From Streptomyces lichenis (lineage in GTDB: Bacteria > Actinomycetota > Actinomycetes > Streptomycetales > Streptomycetaceae), in the NCBI RefSeq assembly GCF_023218175.1, contig NZ_JALPTH010000019.1, positions 62,001-126,000 of the forward strand: a DNA stretch of 64,000 nucleotides. The letters run 5' to 3'. The notes under the pieces are model-generated. The model worked only from the letters and a program-made list of their open reading frames with translations. It ran no database searches and was not told the DNA's origin. Shown here piece by piece: positions 43,186 to 52,200 of the stretch. The stretch's first letter is position 1, and each line of letters starts with the position of its first letter. Position numbers and translations under genes: made by a program.

Positions 43186-43827
43186 TCACGCGCCTAGCAG
43201 GACGACCTCCAGGGTGCGGGGGCCGTGCACGCCCTCCACCCGGTCCAGCTCGATGTCGCTGGTGGCCGAGGGCCCGGAGATCCAGGTCAGCGGGCGCCCC
43301 GGGGCGAGCCGGGGCAGGGCGAGCGGCACCGAGGCGACCAGCTGCTCCGGCACCCGTACCACGCACAGATGCAGGTCCGGGACGAGCGTCAGCGCCCGGC
43401 GGCCCTGCCCGGCGCCGCCGTCCAGAACCAGGGTGCCGGTCTCCGCGACGGCCAGCGCGCAGCCGGTCACCACCGCGTCCACCGCGTCGAGTTCACGGGC
43501 ATCGAGCGGCCCGGCCGGCCGGTCGTCGGGGTGCCGTTCGGCCCCGGTCTCGGCCAGCCAGTGGGCCGGCAGTCCCGGTGGCACCGCCACCGACCGGGCG
43601 CCCCGCTCGGCCAGCAGCCGCGCCACCAGGCCGGGCAGCCCGGCCGGTCCTGTGCGGTGGACCCGCGCCCGGTAGTCGGCCAGGTTCTCGTGGAGCAGGT
43701 CCACCAGGGCGGCCGGGTCGCCGGCGGGCGCATGGGCGGTGAGGTAGTCCCGGGACGGCTCGGGGGCTTCGGGCGCCCCGGCGTTGGCCGCCCGGATCCG
43801 GGCCAGGATCCGCTCCCGCGCGCTCAC
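43186..43827 (-). CDS. lutC: Lactate utilisation protein C (LutC/YkgG)
   Basis: A 213-residue LutC of the DUF162 family, part of the LutABC complex that oxidises L-lactate to pyruvate. The family pattern includes VTGCALAVAETGTLVLDGGAGQGRRAL, LTLVPDLHLCVVRVPEQLVAS and the end WISGPSATSDIELDRVEGVHGPRTLEVVLL. It starts at GTG 43827 and overlaps the stop of lutB by four bases. Confidence 0.94.
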   Translation of the reverse strand: MSARERILARIRAANAGAPEAPEPSRDYLTAHAPAGDPAALVDLLHENLADYRARVHRTGPAGLPGLVARLLAERGARSVAVPPGLPAHWLAETGAERHPDDRPAGPLDARELDAVDAVVTGCALAVAETGTLVLDGGAGQGRRALTLVPDLHLCVVRVPEQLVASVPLALPRLAPGRPLTWISGPSATSDIELDRVEGVHGPRTLEVVLLGA

Positions 43828-45272
43828 GACCCCTCCTCCCCGTCCCGGGTGCGCCGCCGCCACCAGTCGCGGAACGACCGCTCGGGCAGCTCCGGCAGGC
43901 TCCGCCCCTCGGTCCAGGCGCCCGCGCCGAGCGGGCGGGACGGGTGCAGCCGCCGGGTGGCCGACGCCAGCCGCTCGCCCGCGGCCAGCGCGGCCGGATG
44001 GTCGAACACCCAGGTGGCCGCCGCCATCGCGGCCCGCTCCAGCCGGTGCCCGGAGCGGTGCGGGGAGCCGCCCTCCGCCACCACCCGCTCGCGCAGCGCC
44101 ACCAGCACCTCGGGGATGTCGATGGCCACCGGGCACACCTCGTAGCAGGCCCCGCAGAGCGAGGAGGCATACGGCAAGGACGCGTCCAACTCACTCACCG
44201 TACCGCGCAGTTGCGGGGTGAGGATGGCGCCGATCGGGCCCGGGTACACCGAGCCGTAGGCATGGCCCCCGGCCCGCTCGTAGACCGGGCAGACATTGAG
44301 GCAGGCCGAGCAGCGGATGCAGCGCAGCGCCTGCCGCCCGGTGGCGTCGGCCAGCGCGGCGGTGCGGCCGTTGTCCAGCAGCACCAGATGGAAGGCGCGC
44401 GGCCCGTCGCCGTCCGCGGTGCCGGTCCACATGCTGGTGTACGGGTTCATCCGCTCCGCCGTGGAGGAGCGGGGCAGGGTCTGCAGGAACACCTCCAGAT
44501 CCCGCCAGGTCGGCACCACCTTCTCCACGCCCACCACCGAGATCAGCGTCTCGGGGAGGGTCAGGCACATCCGGCCGTTCCCCTCCGACTCGACCACCAC
44601 CAGGGTGCCGGTCTCCGCCACCATGAAGTTGGCCCCCGAGATCCCGACCCTCGCCCGCAGGAACTTCTCCCGCAGATGGAGCCGGGCCGCCTCCGCCAGC
44701 TCGGCGGGCTCGTCGGTCAGCCCCTCCGGCGCCGGGCGGCCGAAGTCCCCCATCCGCTCCCGGAAGATGTCCCTGACCTCCCCGCGGTTGCGGTGGATCG
44801 CCGGCACCAGGATGTGCGAGGGCCGGTCGTCCCCCAACTGCACGATCAGCTCCGCGAGATCGGTCTCGTACGCGGCGATCCCGGCCGCCGCCAGCGCCTC
44901 GTTGAGCCCGGTCTCCTGGGTGGCCATCGACTTGACCTTGACGACCTCCCGCTCCCCGGTGGCCTCGACCAGCCCGGTGACGATCCGGTTGGCCTCCTCG
45001 GCGTCCTCCGCCCAGTGCACGGTGCCGCCCGCCGCGACCACCGCCTCCTCCAACCGGAGGAGGTACACGTCCAGTCGCCGCAGGGTCCGGTCCTTGATCT
45101 CCTTGCCGGCCTGGCGCAGCTCCTCCCAGTCGGCCAACTCGGCCACCGCGCGCTCCCGTTTGGCCCGGATGGTGTGGGTGGCGTGCCGCAGGTTGGCGCG
45201 CAGCACGGGGTCCGCCACCGCGGCCCCGGCCGCCTCGGGGAATGCCGGCATACCGAGAAACGTCCCGCTCAT
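43824..45272 (-). CDS. lutB: Lactate utilisation iron-sulfur protein B (LutB)
   Basis: A 482-residue LutB. The N-terminal DUF162 part has KVKSMATQETGLNEALAAAG, ISGANFMVAETGTLVVVESEGNGRM and LISVVGVEKVVPTWRDLEVF. The C-terminal part has two ferredoxin-like cysteine clusters, CIRCSACLNVCPVYE and SLCGACYEVCPVAIDIP, for 4Fe-4S centres. It passes electrons in the LutABC lactate oxidation complex. Overlaps with lutA and lutC are four bases each, so the three subunits are made together. Confidence 0.95.
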   Translation of the reverse strand: MSGTFLGMPAFPEAAGAAVADPVLRANLRHATHTIRAKRERAVAELADWEELRQAGKEIKDRTLRRLDVYLLRLEEAVVAAGGTVHWAEDAEEANRIVTGLVEATGEREVVKVKSMATQETGLNEALAAAGIAAYETDLAELIVQLGDDRPSHILVPAIHRNRGEVRDIFRERMGDFGRPAPEGLTDEPAELAEAARLHLREKFLRARVGISGANFMVAETGTLVVVESEGNGRMCLTLPETLISVVGVEKVVPTWRDLEVFLQTLPRSSTAERMNPYTSMWTGTADGDGPRAFHLVLLDNGRTAALADATGRQALRCIRCSACLNVCPVYERAGGHAYGSVYPGPIGAILTPQLRGTVSELDASLPYASSLCGACYEVCPVAIDIPEVLVALRERVVAEGGSPHRSGHRLERAAMAAATWVFDHPAALAAGERLASATRRLHPSRPLGAGAWTEGRSLPELPERSFRDWWRRRTRDGEEGS

Positions 45273-45991
45273 CGCAGCGGCTCCTCCTCCGTGCTCGCCA
45301 GGATCTCGGCGAGGTGCACGGTCCGCAGCCTCGCCGCCCCCTCACCGCCCGTGCGGGCCCTCACCCCCTCCAGATGCATCAGACAGGAGTTGTCCGCTCC
45401 GCACAGCACCTCGGCGCCGGTGGCCACGGCGGCGCCCACCTTGTCCCGGCCCATCGCCACCGACACCTCCGGGTTCTTCACCGCGAAGGTGCCGCCGAAG
45501 CCGCAGCACTCCTCGGCGCCCTCCAGCTCCACCAGCTCCAGCCCCCTCACCGCTGCCAGCAGCCGCCGTGGCCGGTCGCCCAGCCCCAGCAGCCGCAGCC
45601 CGTGGCAGGACGGGTGGTACGTCACCCGGTGCGGGAAGACGGCGCCCACGTCCACCACCCCCAGCACATCCACCAGGAACTCCGACAGCTCGTACACCCG
45701 CGGCCCGAGCCCCGGTTCGCCCAGCCCCGCGTAGTGGGCGCGCACCATCGCCGCACAGGAGCCGGAGGGGGTGACCACATGGCTGTAGCCGTCGAACGCC
45801 CTGGCGGTACGCCGGGCCAGCCGCCGCGCCTGCTCGCGGTAGCCCGAGTTGTACTGCGGTTGCCCGCAGCAGCTCTGCGCCGCCGGAAAGCCCACGGCCA
45901 CCCCCAGCCGCTCCAGGATCCGCACCACGGCGATCCCGGTGGCCGGGTACACCGCGTCGTTGACGCAGGTGACGAAGAGCGCGACCCGCAC
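45269..45991 (-). CDS. lutA: Lactate utilisation protein A (LutA, CCG-domain)
   Basis: A 240-residue LutA with two CCG (DUF224) domains: SCCGQPQYNSGYREQARRLA with TPSGSCAAMVRAHY, and TYHPSCHGLRLLG with EECCGFGGTFAVKNPEVSVAMG and NSCLMHLEGV. These cysteines bind iron-sulfur or heterodisulfide-reductase-type clusters. GGAAGGGAG precedes the GTG start. It lies 62 bases after the DUF2264 gene on the same strand, so DUF2264-lutABC may be one transcript. Confidence 0.95.
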   Translation of the reverse strand: MRVALFVTCVNDAVYPATGIAVVRILERLGVAVGFPAAQSCCGQPQYNSGYREQARRLARRTARAFDGYSHVVTPSGSCAAMVRAHYAGLGEPGLGPRVYELSEFLVDVLGVVDVGAVFPHRVTYHPSCHGLRLLGLGDRPRRLLAAVRGLELVELEGAEECCGFGGTFAVKNPEVSVAMGRDKVGAAVATGAEVLCGADNSCLMHLEGVRARTGGEGAARLRTVHLAEILASTEEEPLR

Positions 45992-46053
45992 GGCGGCGGC
46001 TCCCTTCCGAGGTCCGGAGCGTGCCCGGAGTCCGGTGGTTCCCCTCGATCATC

Positions 46054-48021
46054 TCAGTCCGGTGGAGGCGGTACGGGATCATGGCCGACCGTGAGCGGGT
46101 CGAAGGCGATCCGGGTCACCGCGCCCACGTCCCCGGGGGCCCAGCGCACCGACACCCCTTCCGCGTCGGCGTGGACCACCTCCGCCGCCCCGGTCAGCTG
46201 TGCCGGTGCCTCGATACCGGTGAGGGAGGCGAGGGCCACCAGCACCCGCGGTGCCCCGTCCCCCTCCACCGGCCCGGCGGTGAGCCGGGGGAGCACCGCC
46301 CAGGGGGTGAACGCCGTGCCGTCGGGCGCCCGGAGCTCGTGGTGGCCGGCCCAGCCGGAGAGCCCGTGGAGCTGGGAGGTGAGCGGCTGGTCCGGGCCGG
46401 TGGCCCAGCCGGTCAGCCGGAGCCGGGCGCCCGGCGGCAGGCCGGTCACGCGGTGCACCCGCAGCTCGTACCGCCCGTAGGCCACCGTCACGCTCACCAC
46501 CTCCAGGTCCGGCGGCAGCGGCCGACCGGCCGGGAGGACCGGACGGTGCGCGGAGGCGGCCCAGCCCCAGCCCGCACCGCCGCCCGCGCCCAGCGGCCGG
46601 ATCCGGCAGCGCACCGAGGCGGCTCCGGCCACCTCCACGGCCAGATGGTTGTCCGGTGCGTTGCCCTCGGCCGTCGGCCCGGTCGCGGTGGAGTAGGCGA
46701 ACCGCCCGTACAGCGGATCGGACCCGGCCGCGGTGTCCCCGGTCCAGGGGGCGACCGCGTCACTGCCGTGGTTGTGCAGCCGGGCCACCCCGTCCGCGCC
46801 GGTCGTCTGCACCAGCAGCCCCGGTCCCGGCAGGGCCAGCACCCGGTCCGGGCCCTCCACCGGGCCCGCCTCCTCCACGGTTGTCCACAGCGGATGCTCC
46901 GGCCCGGCCAGCAGCGCCACGAACGCCTTGGAGGCCCAGTAGGGCGACGCCGGGCCCGAGTAGTTCTGGAGGGTCGGCGGATGCGGCCCGTACCAGCCGG
47001 GCGTCAGCAGCCCGGTCTGCCCGTCCACCGCGCCCCGGTCCAGGAAGTGGCGCAGACAGCCGCTCAGCAGCCGTCGCGAGGCCCCCGGCGCCAGCGGGGT
47101 GTACCCGATGACCGCGCCCGCGCCCACCGCCGCGCCCGCCGCGAACCGGTACGCCAGCGACCGGCCGAAGTACACCGGCGCCCCGTCGGCGCCGAACAGC
47201 GAGCCGAGGCCGAGCAGATGCTCGCGCAGCCGCTCCCCGTAGCGCGCGAGCATGTCCGTGTCGCCCGCCAGATGGGCGTGCAGCACCGGATAGAGGTGCA
47301 GCGCCCAGCCGTTGTAGTGGTCGAACGCCCGCCCCTCGCCGTCCGCGTACCAGCCGTCCCCCCGGTACCAGCGTTCCAGCAGCCCCAGCCCCCGCTCGAC
47401 GGCCCGGGCGGTCTCGGCGTCGCCGCGCCCCACCGACTCCAGGAACCCGGCGACGGCCAGCGGGAAGAGGTACCAGTTGTTGGGCGCCGGGGTGTGCCGC
47501 AGCGCCCCGCGCAGCCAGGCCTCGGCCCGGTCCCGTACGCCCTCGTCCAGCCGGTCCCACAGCCAGGGCCGGGTCAGCCGCAGCCCCAGCGCCACCGAGG
47601 CGGACTCCACCATCGGCTGGCCGCCCACCCCGTGGTCCAGGATCACCGGCCAGGACTCGGCGTCCTCCCGGCCGGGGTGCAGGGTGCCGGCCGCCAGCCC
47701 GTCCGCGTACCGGCCGAGCAGCCCGTACGGATCCTCGCCGCCCGCCCCGGCCACCCGGAAGGCCGCCGCGAGAAAGGTCCGGGCGTACCCCTCCAGCCCG
47801 TCGGAGCGCACCCCCGAGACGGATGGCCGCCCGGGCAGGTCCAGCAGCGCCCCGCCCGGTGTCGCCCACCGCCAGGCCGCCCGCACCAGCCCGTCGGCGG
47901 CGGCCTCCCAGTGGGCGCGGGTGTAGCCGGTGTACGGGCTGAGGGCCCGGTCCTCGCCGGGGAGCCGCAGCAGTTGCGCCGCGCTCCCCGGGTGCTCGCC
48001 GCTTCCGGATATACCGGTCAT
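46054..48021 (-). CDS. DUF2264 domain protein
   Basis: A 655-residue DUF2264 protein with an (alpha/alpha)6-barrel-like first half, as in polysaccharide lyases and unsaturated-glycoside hydrolases. Segments typical of it are YARTFLAAAFRVAG, GVGGQPMVESASVALGLRL, NNWYLFPLAVAGFLESVG, DHYNGWALHLYPVL and PYWASKAFVALLAGPEHPLW. The second half is beta-rich. The reaction is not established. It starts at ATG 48021 with GGGAGG upstream and sits behind a promoter with two operator dyads. Association with lutABC hints at catabolism of a sugar that yields lactate. Confidence 0.88.
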   Translation of the reverse strand: MTGISGSGEHPGSAAQLLRLPGEDRALSPYTGYTRAHWEAAADGLVRAAWRWATPGGALLDLPGRPSVSGVRSDGLEGYARTFLAAAFRVAGAGGEDPYGLLGRYADGLAAGTLHPGREDAESWPVILDHGVGGQPMVESASVALGLRLTRPWLWDRLDEGVRDRAEAWLRGALRHTPAPNNWYLFPLAVAGFLESVGRGDAETARAVERGLGLLERWYRGDGWYADGEGRAFDHYNGWALHLYPVLHAHLAGDTDMLARYGERLREHLLGLGSLFGADGAPVYFGRSLAYRFAAGAAVGAGAVIGYTPLAPGASRRLLSGCLRHFLDRGAVDGQTGLLTPGWYGPHPPTLQNYSGPASPYWASKAFVALLAGPEHPLWTTVEEAGPVEGPDRVLALPGPGLLVQTTGADGVARLHNHGSDAVAPWTGDTAAGSDPLYGRFAYSTATGPTAEGNAPDNHLAVEVAGAASVRCRIRPLGAGGGAGWGWAASAHRPVLPAGRPLPPDLEVVSVTVAYGRYELRVHRVTGLPPGARLRLTGWATGPDQPLTSQLHGLSGWAGHHELRAPDGTAFTPWAVLPRLTAGPVEGDGAPRVLVALASLTGIEAPAQLTGAAEVVHADAEGVSVRWAPGDVGAVTRIAFDPLTVGHDPVPPPPD

Positions 48022-48077
48022 GCCGGAACCAGCCTCCCCGCCGTACGGACAGCCGCCTGCGGACCGGCGACGGGGAG

Positions 48078-48136
48078 ATCGTGATCGACCGATCGGGTGA
48101 CGGTCAAGAGCGAGCGGCCAGATGATCGAACGATCA
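48078..48136 (-). promoter_or_regulatory. Promoter with twin TGATCG-N2-CGATC operators upstream of DUF2264-lutABC
   Basis: On the minus strand a -35 TTGACC (48102-48107) and a -10 CACGAT (48078-48083) are 18 bases apart. Operator 1, TGATCG-AA-CGATCA (48123-48136, with arms extending to 8 bp), lies 15 bases upstream of the -35 and overlaps the end of the megasynthase gene. Operator 2, TGATCG-AC-CGATCG (48082-48095), covers the spacer. Their centres are 41 bases apart, close to four helical turns, as expected for a looping or cooperative repressor. The regulator is not in the window. Confidence 0.6.
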
Positions 48137-49288
48137 TCGGGAAGGGGAGTCGCGGTGGGCGGCCCTCACCTCCGCCACCAGCTCCGGTCCGAGGGTGTGG
48201 CCCAGCAGATGCAGTGGCCCTGCCGCCACCCCGGCGTGCTCCACCGCCGCCCAGTGGGCGAGGGCGGCCGCCGGGTCCACCAGGCCGTGCACCGGGCGGA
48301 GTCCGGGGTCGGCGGCGTGCAGCAGTGACTCCACCCGGCAGGAGGCGAGCGTGCCCGCGATCCACGGCTGGGCGAGATAGCCGGCCGCTGCCGCCGGCGG
48401 CAGACCGTCGGCGACCTCCCGGCTCACCTCGCCGAGGTGCAGCAGCCCACCGCCCAGGACCAGGACGTCCCGGCGCTCCCGCATCCGGGCCAGCGCCCGC
48501 CCGGTGTCGAAGCAGTGCGGGAAGGAGTCGTCCACCACCACGGCGCCCGGCGCCAGCCGGTCCACGTCCAGCAGGGTGGCAAAACCGCTCACCGCCGTGA
48601 CCAGCAGCCCGGCCCCGTACACCGCGTCCGGCAGGGCGGGCCGGGACTCCACCACCGCCACCTCACCCGCCAGACCGCGCTCCCTCAGCCGCCGCGCCAA
48701 CCGCTCCAGCCGCGCACCGCTGCCCGGCGCGTCGCAGAGCAGCAGCCGCCGGGGCGGCCGGGCCGCCCGGCCGAGCAGCAGCTCCAGCGAGGAGGCGCCG
48801 ATCGACCCGAGCCCGACGAACGCCACGTCCAGGTCGGCCAGTTCGCGCCCGAGGGCGTCCAGCGCCACCTGCACCGTCCGGACCACCGAGACCACGGTCG
48901 CCGCATGCCCGGTCGTCACCTCCACCGTCGAGCCCGCCCCCTCCGAGGCGCGCAGCACCTCGAAGCCGTAGCCGGTCAGCGACGGGATCATCCCGGCCAG
49001 CGAGACACACCGGGCACCGAGCGAGGAGGCCAGCGCCACCGCGCGGGCGGTATGGCCCACCAGCCCGCCATCTCCTCGGAGTTCATCGGCCAGTTCGTCG
49101 GCGAAGAGGGGCACGCAGACGAAGCCCGAGCGGCCCAGTCCGGTCCGTACCGTCTCCAGCAGCCTCGGCGCCCCGTCGGGGAAGAGCAGCGCGCGCAGCT
49201 CCTCCCGCCGCAGGGCCTCCTCCGGCAGACCCGCCAGCCGCGCCAGGTGGCCCGGGGACGGCAGATAGCCGATCAGCGCGGCGTCCAT
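48134..49288 (-). other. C-terminal acyl-ACP-reductase-like domain of the megasynthase
   Basis: Residues 3558-3941 begin ALIGYLPSPGHLARLAGL and contain LAGMIPSLTGYGFEVL, TTGHAATVVSVVRTVQVAL, the nucleotide loop VAFVGLGSIGASS (about 3715), VVVDDSFPHCFDTG, LVLGGGLLH and LASCRVESLL. In order these correspond to GLIGHLTS, LGGFTSIIFENF, TTGNTHTAYVICRQV, VAVVGATGDIGSA, VLIDGGYPKNLG, LNGGVVEH and FACFAEAMLL of cyanobacterial long-chain acyl-ACP reductase as I recall it. The last match puts C3874 at the reductase's active-site cysteine. AAR reduces an ACP thioester to an aldehyde with NADPH. Confidence 0.7.
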
Positions 49289-52200
49289 GGTGCATGGGGT
49301 GTGGTGGGGGTCGGTGGCCCGGTCGAGGCGGTCCCGTAGCGCCCGGGCGAAGTCCGCCAGGGCGGCGGGGGAGAAGGCGGCGGCGGAGCCCCGCACCGTC
49401 ACCCGCAGGCCGCCGTCCTCCTCCGGCCGCACGGCCAGGAACACATCCGTCACCGAGGAGGGCGGCGCGAACGCGCTGTCCCCGTCGTCCCAGGACACCG
49501 TCAGCGACCGCCCGGGCGGGGAGGACAGCACGGAGAAGTCCAGGAAGGTGAAGAAGAACTGCGCCGTCAGCGGCAGCCCGTCGCCGTCCCGGGGCACCAC
49601 CTCCTCGTATCGGCGCGCCTCCTCGGCCTCGGCCACCACCCGGCGCAGCGCCTCCGCGAACGCCTCGTCCCCGTGCGGGGCGGCCGCCGGGCGGACGGGG
49701 ACGGCGGTGGCGAACGGGCCGAAGATCCGGTGCACATCCGGCAGCGGGCCGTCGCGACCGCTCACCGCCAGCCCGACGATCAGGTCCGCCTGGCCGGTGA
49801 GGTGCGTCAACTGCTGGTGGTACGCGGTCAGCAGGGGTGCGTAGAGCGTTGCCCCCGCTTTGGCGGCGAGCGTCCGCAGCGCCGCCGTGTGCTCGCCGCC
49901 GAGCAGGAAGGTGGTGGAGTGGAACGGTGCGGGGGCCTTCTCCGCGCGCAGTACGGGGGGCCGGTAGGGGGCCTCCATCGCCTCCGTCCGGGCCTGCCGT
50001 GCCGGGCCGGGGGCGGCATCGGCCGGCAGCAGGGCGTGGTCGCGGAAGGTGGCGCGGGGCGCGGGCGGCTCGACGGGGCGGCGGCCCGCCGCCAGCTGCT
50101 CGTAGAAGGCGGTCAGCTCCTGGAGGAGCAGCGCGGCGCTGTATCCGTCGCCGATCAGATGATGGGCGTGGACCAGCAGGACATGCTCGCGCGCGCCGAG
50201 GGTGAGGACATGGAGCCGCAGCAGGGGCCAGGCCCAGGGTTCCAGGCGCCGCGCGCCCTCGGCCGCCGCGTACGCCTCCACCTCGGCCTGGTCGGTGATC
50301 CGCGCGAAGGTGACCGGCAGCCGCAGCGAGGGCGGGAGTTCCTGCTGTACGGGTGGCCGGGCACCGGCCGGGAAGACGGTACGGAGCATGCCGTGGCGCT
50401 CCACCAGCGCATCCACCGCCGACTGGAACAGCTCGGGATCCAGGGCGCCGGTCAGCCGCAGCCGTGCCGTCCAGGAACCGCCGCCTCCACCGGGTGCCAG
50501 CGCCTCGGCGAGCAGGAAGCCGCGCTGGACGGCGGTGACCGGGAAGGGGGTGGCGGGGTCGGCGGGTGCGACGGTCGGAGGCGTCCGCTGGGCGGTGGCC
50601 GCGTCCACCGCCGCCGCGAGCGCGGCCAGGGTGCGGTGCTCGTAGACCACGGTCGGCCGGGGCAGCGGGGACCTGACCTCGCCGAGCCGGGCGAACACCT
50701 GGAGGACCAGCAGCGAGTCACCGCCCAGCTCGAAGAAGTCGTCCTCCCGGTGGACCGTCTTGACCTCCAGCACCTCACACCAGATGTGCGCGAGTTGTTG
50801 TTCGGTGGGGGTGGTGGGGTCTGCGGATGTGGGGGCGGTGGCGGTCGCCGGGTCCCCTGTACGGCCGGCCAGCGCGCGGCGGTCGACCTTGCCGGTGCCG
50901 GTGAGCGGCAGCTTGGCCAGCACGGTGATCCGCGAGGGGACCATGGAGGGCGGCAGCAGACCGGCCAGATGGCGGCGCACCGCACGTGGATCCGGTTGCC
51001 CGGCGCCGGGCCGGGCGGTGACGAAGGCGAGCAGCCGCCCCTCATGGGCGATGACCGCGACCTGGGCGAGGCCGGGATGGGTCAGCAGGGCCGCCTCCAC
51101 CTCCCCGGGCTCCACCCGGTTCCCCCGGATCTTCACCTGGTCGTCGATCCGGCCGAGGAACTCCAGCACCCCGTCCGCCCGGCGGCGGACCCGGTCGCCG
51201 CTGCGGTACCAGCGGCGCCCGTCCCGCACGGTGAACGCCCGTGCGGTCAGCTCGGGTTGGCCGAGGTAGCCGGGGGTCAGTCCGGCCCCCGCGATCAGCA
51301 GCTCACCCGGCTGTTCCGGCCCGCACAGGGTGCCGTCGGGGGCGACGACCGCCAACTCCGTACCGGCCACCGGCCGTCCGATCGGCAGGGCGCGCTCCTC
51401 GTCGGCCGGGCGCTCCGCGATGAGGTGGCAGGTGGCGTTGACGGTCGTCTCGGTGGGCCCGTACAGATTGGCGATCCGCTGCCCCGCGCCGAACAGGTCG
51501 AACCAGCGGCGCACCTGGGCGGCGGACAGGGCCTCGCCCCCCACATGCACCCATCGCAGCGCCGACAGATCCGGCACCGGCCCGCCGTCACGCACCCGCT
51601 GCTCGGCGGCCGACAGCAACTGCTCCCACAGTGTCGGCACGGAGCTCCACACGGTGATCCGGGTCCGTTCCGCGTGGGCGAGCAGCAGTTCGGGATCGCG
51701 CAGCAGCTCCCTGGGCACGGTCACCACGGTGCCGCCGACCAGCAGCGGGGCGAGGAGCTGGCGTACCGAGGCGTCGAAGCAGGGCGACGCGGTCTGCGCC
51801 AGCCGGTCACCGGATCCGTAGCCGAAGGTGGCGATGGCCCAGTCCAGGTAGTTCTCCATCGACCGGTGGGTGATTGGCACTGCCTTGGGGCGGCCCGTGG
51901 AGCCCGAGGTGAAGATGACGTAGGCGATCGCCTCGGGGTCATGCGTGGGTACGGGGACGGGAGTGGCCGCCGTGGCGTCCGATGGGCCGTCGACCGGCAC
52001 CGCCCGCATTCCGTCGAAGGCCCGGGCTGCGGTCAGGGTCGGTGCGTGGCACACCACCGTGGAGACCTCCGCGCGCCGCAGCTGGTCCGCCAGCCGGGCG
52101 GGCGGATGGGCCGGGTCCAGCGGGACCCAGCCGGCCCCGGCGCGCAGGATGCCGACCACGCCGACCACGGTGTCCGGGCCGGGCTCGGTGAGCAGCCCGA

